Shown here piece after piece: positions 5,674 through 8,240 of a stretch of DNA of 8,240 bases. The translations under genes were made by a program, and so were the position numbers. Each line of letters opens with the position of its first letter. Position 1 is the stretch's first letter. Below the pieces are notes generated by a model, which was not told the origin of the DNA, searched no databases, and saw nothing but the letters and a program-made list of their open reading frames with translations. Source of the DNA: Acetobacteraceae bacterium (lineage in GTDB: Bacteria > Pseudomonadota > Alphaproteobacteria > Acetobacterales > Acetobacteraceae); contig JASHVB010000542.1 in the NCBI GenBank assembly GCA_030039695.1, forward strand, positions 1-8,240, written 5' to 3'.

Positions 5674-7194
5674 TCAGTCGCCGCGCCCCACCACGCGCAA
5701 CGCCCGCCGCCGCGCCCGCGGCGACGCCTCCGCCGGAAACTCCAGCGGGAGCAAAGGCGAGCGGTCCCGTGCACCATCCCCCACCGTGTCCGCTGCTTCC
5801 TGTTCTGCCTCAGGAATGTCGTGTTGTCCGAGGTAGTTCACCGCGAGATGACGGAACATATAGTCGAGCAGCGACGTCGCGCGACCGACTGCGGCGTCGC
5901 CTTCGACGGCCCCGGCCGGGCCGAAACGGGTAAAGGTGAAGGCCTCGACGAACGCCTCCAGCGGGACGCCGTGCTGCAAGCCGAGGCTGACCGCGACGGC
6001 GAAATTGTCCATCAAGCCACGGAATGCCGGGCCTTCCTTGTGTAGGGCTACGAAGATCTCCCCCAGCGCGCCGTTGTCGTATTCGCCGGTGCGCAGGAAC
6101 AGCTTGTGACCACCGACCGAGGCCTTCTGCGTGTAGCCGGAACGGCGGTGCGGCAGCGGGCGGCGTGACGCGATAGCCGCAGGCTGCCACGCGGGAATGC
6201 CGCGCGCAGGCATCGCCTGTACGAAGGGCGCGACGGCGTCGTGCACGGCGATGGCCGCCGCCGGCGCCGTAACGGGAAACGGGTCGTGACCAGAAAGCAT
6301 GCTGGCAAGCGCCTCCTCGGCAGTCAGACCACCGGCGGCGAGCCACGCGCGCGCGGCACGGGTCAGGCTGCCGTTGGCCGCGAGCGGTGAGAAGGCAGGG
6401 GCGATGCCCCCGGTTTCGGCGCCAAGCAAGGCCTCAGGCGCGTCGGGCGGAGAAATGGCGGTGGTGGCGGTGTGGCGCGGCGGACCCGCGGCCAGAGCAG
6501 CGGAGCGCGCGGCTCGGGCTGCTTCGGCCAAGCCGGGTACGACGGTTTGGTCGGGCGGTGCAGGCCAGTCAGGCAATGGCGACTGGACGGGCGCGGGGCG
6601 TCGGGACAGAGCGGCAGACGCGGCGTCGGCTCGGCCACGCAGAATCGCCGCGAGGGCGCGTGCCACGTCGCGCGCTGGTTCGCCGGCGTAGTCGATACCC
6701 AGTGCGCAGAGCATACCGGCCAGATCGGCCATTCCGACGGCGAGCCGTTGGGAGTCGGGCGCGGCGAAGGTCAAGGCGGTGACGGCGGCCTCGACCGCCT
6801 CGGCAAATGCGGCAGACTCGAAAGAGCCGGCGTCCACAAATGCTGGGAGGTTGAGGACGAAGCGTGGAACCGTGGCGTGCTGACCTTGCCAAATCGCCGC
6901 GTCGGGGGCGCCACGGCGCAACAGGAGCAAGCGACGCAGACACTCGGCGAGGGCCAGCGAGTGTCCCGTGGCGGCGGATGCATTGGCGATGGGCACGATC
7001 CAGGCGTCCGCGGCGGCGGTCAGGGCCACGGCACCCACGCCGGGCGCAAGGGCGGCGAGTGCTTCCGCCGCAATTTCGTCCCAGGCGGCGGGCAGCGACA
7101 CAGGGCGTTGCGGTGCGTCCGGGTCGGCACCGGCCAGGGTCCGCCGCATGCGCACGCCGTGCCACGCAAGGCGGGGCTTGGGATGCTTCCGCAT
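5674..7194 (-). CDS. Degenerate class II ribonucleotide reductase-like (NrdJ-derived) TSCPD-domain protein
   Basis: 506 residues from the ATG at 7194. Residues 350-460 ([20 protein letters not shown] onward, through [34 protein letters not shown] and [18 protein letters not shown]) closely match the TSCPD-type domain near the C terminus of alphaproteobacterial NrdJ. Upstream, residues 113-196 parallel the NrdJ helix-barrel segment: [20 protein letters not shown] (151-170) resembles NrdJ LGYANIGGLLMTMGLPYD. Residues 243-273 parallel the substrate-phosphate loop region, but the APTGTIG motif is replaced by SPPDAPE. Only two cysteines remain (85 and 163); the NPCSE active site and the C-terminal CxxC tail are missing, and length is under half of NrdJ (about 1200). 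It therefore should not reduce ribonucleotides. Intermediate regions are Ala/Pro-rich. The start is uncertain: no Shine-Dalgarno precedes 7194; Met at 7149 or an upstream extension to 7332 are alternatives. The alignment is from memory of NrdJ. Confidence 0.8.
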   Translation of the reverse strand: MRKHPKPRLAWHGVRMRRTLAGADPDAPQRPVSLPAAWDEIAAEALAALAPGVGAVALTAAADAWIVPIANASAATGHSLALAECLRRLLLLRRGAPDAAIWQGQHATVPRFVLNLPAFVDAGSFESAAFAEAVEAAVTALTFAAPDSQRLAVGMADLAGMLCALGIDYAGEPARDVARALAAILRGRADAASAALSRRPAPVQSPLPDWPAPPDQTVVPGLAEAARAARSAALAAGPPRHTATTAISPPDAPEALLGAETGGIAPAFSPLAANGSLTRAARAWLAAGGLTAEEALASMLSGHDPFPVTAPAAAIAVHDAVAPFVQAMPARGIPAWQPAAIASRRPLPHRRSGYTQKASVGGHKLFLRTGEYDNGALGEIFVALHKEGPAFRGLMDNFAVAVSLGLQHGVPLEAFVEAFTFTRFGPAGAVEGDAAVGRATSLLDYMFRHLAVNYLGQHDIPEAEQEAADTVGDGARDRSPLLPLEFPAEASPRARRRALRVVGRGD

Positions 7195-7420
7195 GCACCG
7201 ATGGTAGGAGAGCGCAGACGACTCGGAAAGGGTATTTAGCGGTTGGAGGGGCTTGGACCCACAAAATTCTGTGGATAGCCAGCGGTAGTGAGGAAATACT
7301 TCCCATTCAGCATGGGGTGATGCGGTAACCATCGGGCCGAATGTGACCGAACGCCTCGCTCAGGGAGGAGGAAATCTCGACTTGCTTTGCTTAGTTTTCG
7401 CTCGCCTTGCCTGTGCTCTC
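7195..7420. other. Intergenic region between fabH and the NrdJ-like gene
   Basis: These 226 bases lie downstream of fabH and upstream of the NrdJ-like gene, both on minus. They hold the dyad at 7259-7274 and a smaller one, GGAAATACTTCC, at 7292-7303. The NrdJ-like frame is open upstream to 7332, but the extra 46 residues show no family resemblance. No clear terminator with a T run follows fabH. In many alphaproteobacteria ihfA follows fabH; nothing like it is present here. Confidence 0.45.
7259..7274. promoter_or_regulatory. 16-base dyad, possible NrdR-box-like operator
   Basis: CCACAAAATTCTGTGG has perfect CCACA/TGTGG arms around a central AATT, with one mismatched pair. It lies 65-80 bases upstream of the chosen start of the NrdJ-like gene. 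The NrdR repressor box, as I remember it (acaCwAtATaTwGtgt), is also a 16-base dyad; this site agrees at 11 of 16 positions, including the CAC/GTG arms. NrdR boxes usually come as a pair about 31 bases apart; at that spacing I see only a different dyad (7292-7303) and no second box. A different regulator or chance is possible. Confidence 0.3.
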
Positions 7421-8240
7421 TTACATCCGCACCAGCGCCGAGCCCCAGGTCAGACCACCCCCGAGCGCTTCCATGAGCACCAGGTCGCCGCGGCGGATGC
7501 GGCCGTCCGTCCAGGCCTCCGCTAGCGCCAGAGGCACTGATGCAGCGGAAGTGTTTGCATGCCGGTCCACCGTTACCACGACACGCTCAGACGGCAACCC
7601 GAGGCGCTTTCCCATTGCGTCAATGATGCGCAGATTAGCCTGGTGCGGCACGAGCCAGTCTACATCGCGCCGCGTCAGGCCGTTGGCAGCCAATGCCTCG
7701 TCCACCGCTTCAGCGAGGCGGATCACCGCGTGACGGAACACCTCCTGGCCCTTCATCACCAGGTGGCCCGGCCTGTCGGATTGTCCGACCGCGCCGTCGA
7801 CGTACAAGATATCGCCGAGCACCCCCTGTGCGTGCATGTGGGTGGACAGGATGCCGCGGTCGATCGTGCCCCTGCCCTCCCCGGCGCGCACGAACACCGC
7901 ACCGGCGCCGTCGCCGAACAACACGCAGGTGCCACGATCGTTCCAGTTCAGGATGCGCGAGTAGACCTCGCTGCCGATCACCAGCGCGCCGCGCGCCGAG
8001 CCGCTATGGATCAGGCTATCTGCGACAGACAGCGCGTAGATGAAGCCGGCGCAGGCCGCGGCGATGTCGAAACCAAACCCATTCGTCACCCCTAGCGCCG
8101 CTTGCACTCTCAATGCTGTCGCGGGAAACGCCTGGTCGGGCGTCGACGTGGCGAGGATGATCGCGTCGACTTCGGCTGGCTCGGCCTGGGCATCGGCCAG
8201 TGCCGACCTCGCCGCCTCGGCGCCCATGAATGCCGCGGTT
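7421..8240 (-). CDS. fabH: 3-oxoacyl-ACP synthase III (FabH), N-terminus cut by window edge
   Basis: 273 codons are in the window; E. coli FabH has 317 residues, and the position of the catalytic cysteine implies about 50 N-terminal residues lie beyond the right edge. The in-frame ATG at 8227 is internal: residues before it are coding. FabH condenses acetyl-CoA (or another acyl-CoA) with malonyl-ACP to start fatty acid synthesis in the cytoplasm. The full triad is visible: Cys in FDIAAACAGFIYAL (E. coli Cys112), His in WLVPHQANLRIIDAMG (His244), Asn in DRHANTSAAS (Asn274). The opening ILATSTPDQAFPATA and the ending EALGGGLTWGSALVRM are also classic, and the stop is at 7421-7423. All catalytic residues are intact, so the enzyme should be active. 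In alphaproteobacteria it usually follows plsX, which would lie outside to the right; the usual downstream ihfA is absent. Confidence 0.95.
   Translation of the reverse strand, partial: TAAFMGAEAARSALADAQAEPAEVDAIILATSTPDQAFPATALRVQAALGVTNGFGFDIAAACAGFIYALSVADSLIHSGSARGALVIGSEVYSRILNWNDRGTCVLFGDGAGAVFVRAGEGRGTIDRGILSTHMHAQGVLGDILYVDGAVGQSDRPGHLVMKGQEVFRHAVIRLAEAVDEALAANGLTRRDVDWLVPHQANLRIIDAMGKRLGLPSERVVVTVDRHANTSAASVPLALAEAWTDGRIRRGDLVLMEALGGGLTWGSALVRM

Noticed and set aside
5474..5836. Plus-strand open frame from GTG 5474
   Set aside because: No ribosome site, no recognisable protein, and its second half is antisense to the NrdJ-like gene.
6387..7328. Several long plus-strand open frames opposite the NrdJ-like gene
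   Set aside because: Arg/Gly-rich translations typical of antisense frames in GC-rich DNA, against a recognisable protein on the minus strand.
7195..7332. N-terminal extension of the NrdJ-like protein to the ATG at 7332
   Set aside because: The 46 extra residues do not resemble NrdJ, and they would cover the dyad and the likely promoter region.
7195..7420. Cobalamin riboswitch upstream of the B12-RNR-derived gene
   Set aside because: I looked for the conserved GCCACTG B12 box and surrounding stems on the minus strand and found none.

Overview
The window is GC-rich (roughly two thirds G+C by eye) and gene-dense, with typical alphaproteobacterial proteins: a Kdo hydroxylase, a COG3146-type acyltransferase-like protein, and a protein built from pieces of the long alphaproteobacterial B12-dependent ribonucleotide reductase (NrdJ). 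Family content and protein style suggest Rhodospirillales/Acetobacteraceae. This placement is by recognition, not by a search. It looks chromosomal: I see no insertion sequence, phage gene, CRISPR array, tRNA or rRNA.

Layout, left to right. (1) 1-1383, minus strand: N-terminal 461 residues of a molybdenum hydroxylase large subunit of the xanthine dehydrogenase/CO dehydrogenase superfamily, running off the left edge. (2) A divergent 204-base spacer, then a plus-strand pair: a Cys-based dual-specificity/tyrosine-type phosphatase (1588-2259) whose stop overlaps by ATGA the start of a Kdo 3-hydroxylase (2256-3146). This pair looks like a small lipid A/LPS inner-core modification operon. (3) A 184-base convergent spacer with a stem-loop and short repeats. 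(4) A minus-strand COG3146/DUF482 GNAT-like gene (3331-4494), divergent from a small DUF4242 gene on plus (4593-4877). (5) A minus-strand RidA-family gene (4880-5350) tail to tail with DUF4242, 2 bases apart. (6) A 323-base spacer without a supported gene. (7) 5674-7194, minus: a 506-residue protein with the TSCPD-type C-terminal domain of class II NrdJ plus shrunken, cysteine-poor remnants of the reductase barrel. (8) A 226-base spacer with a 16-base dyad, then the C-terminal five sixths of fabH (7421-8240), running off the right edge on minus.

How the genes may work together: the phosphatase and Kdo hydroxylase are probably translated from one message and act on the same glycolipid. FabH starts fatty acid synthesis, which also feeds lipid A, but it lies far away on the other strand and no direct link is visible. 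RidA, DUF4242 and the COG3146 protein look like independent single genes. The most unusual item is the NrdJ-derived protein, which appears to be a ribonucleotide-reductase pseudoenzyme; the dyad upstream of it has the length and partial sequence of an NrdR box. The second most interesting item is the coupled phosphatase-KdoO pair.
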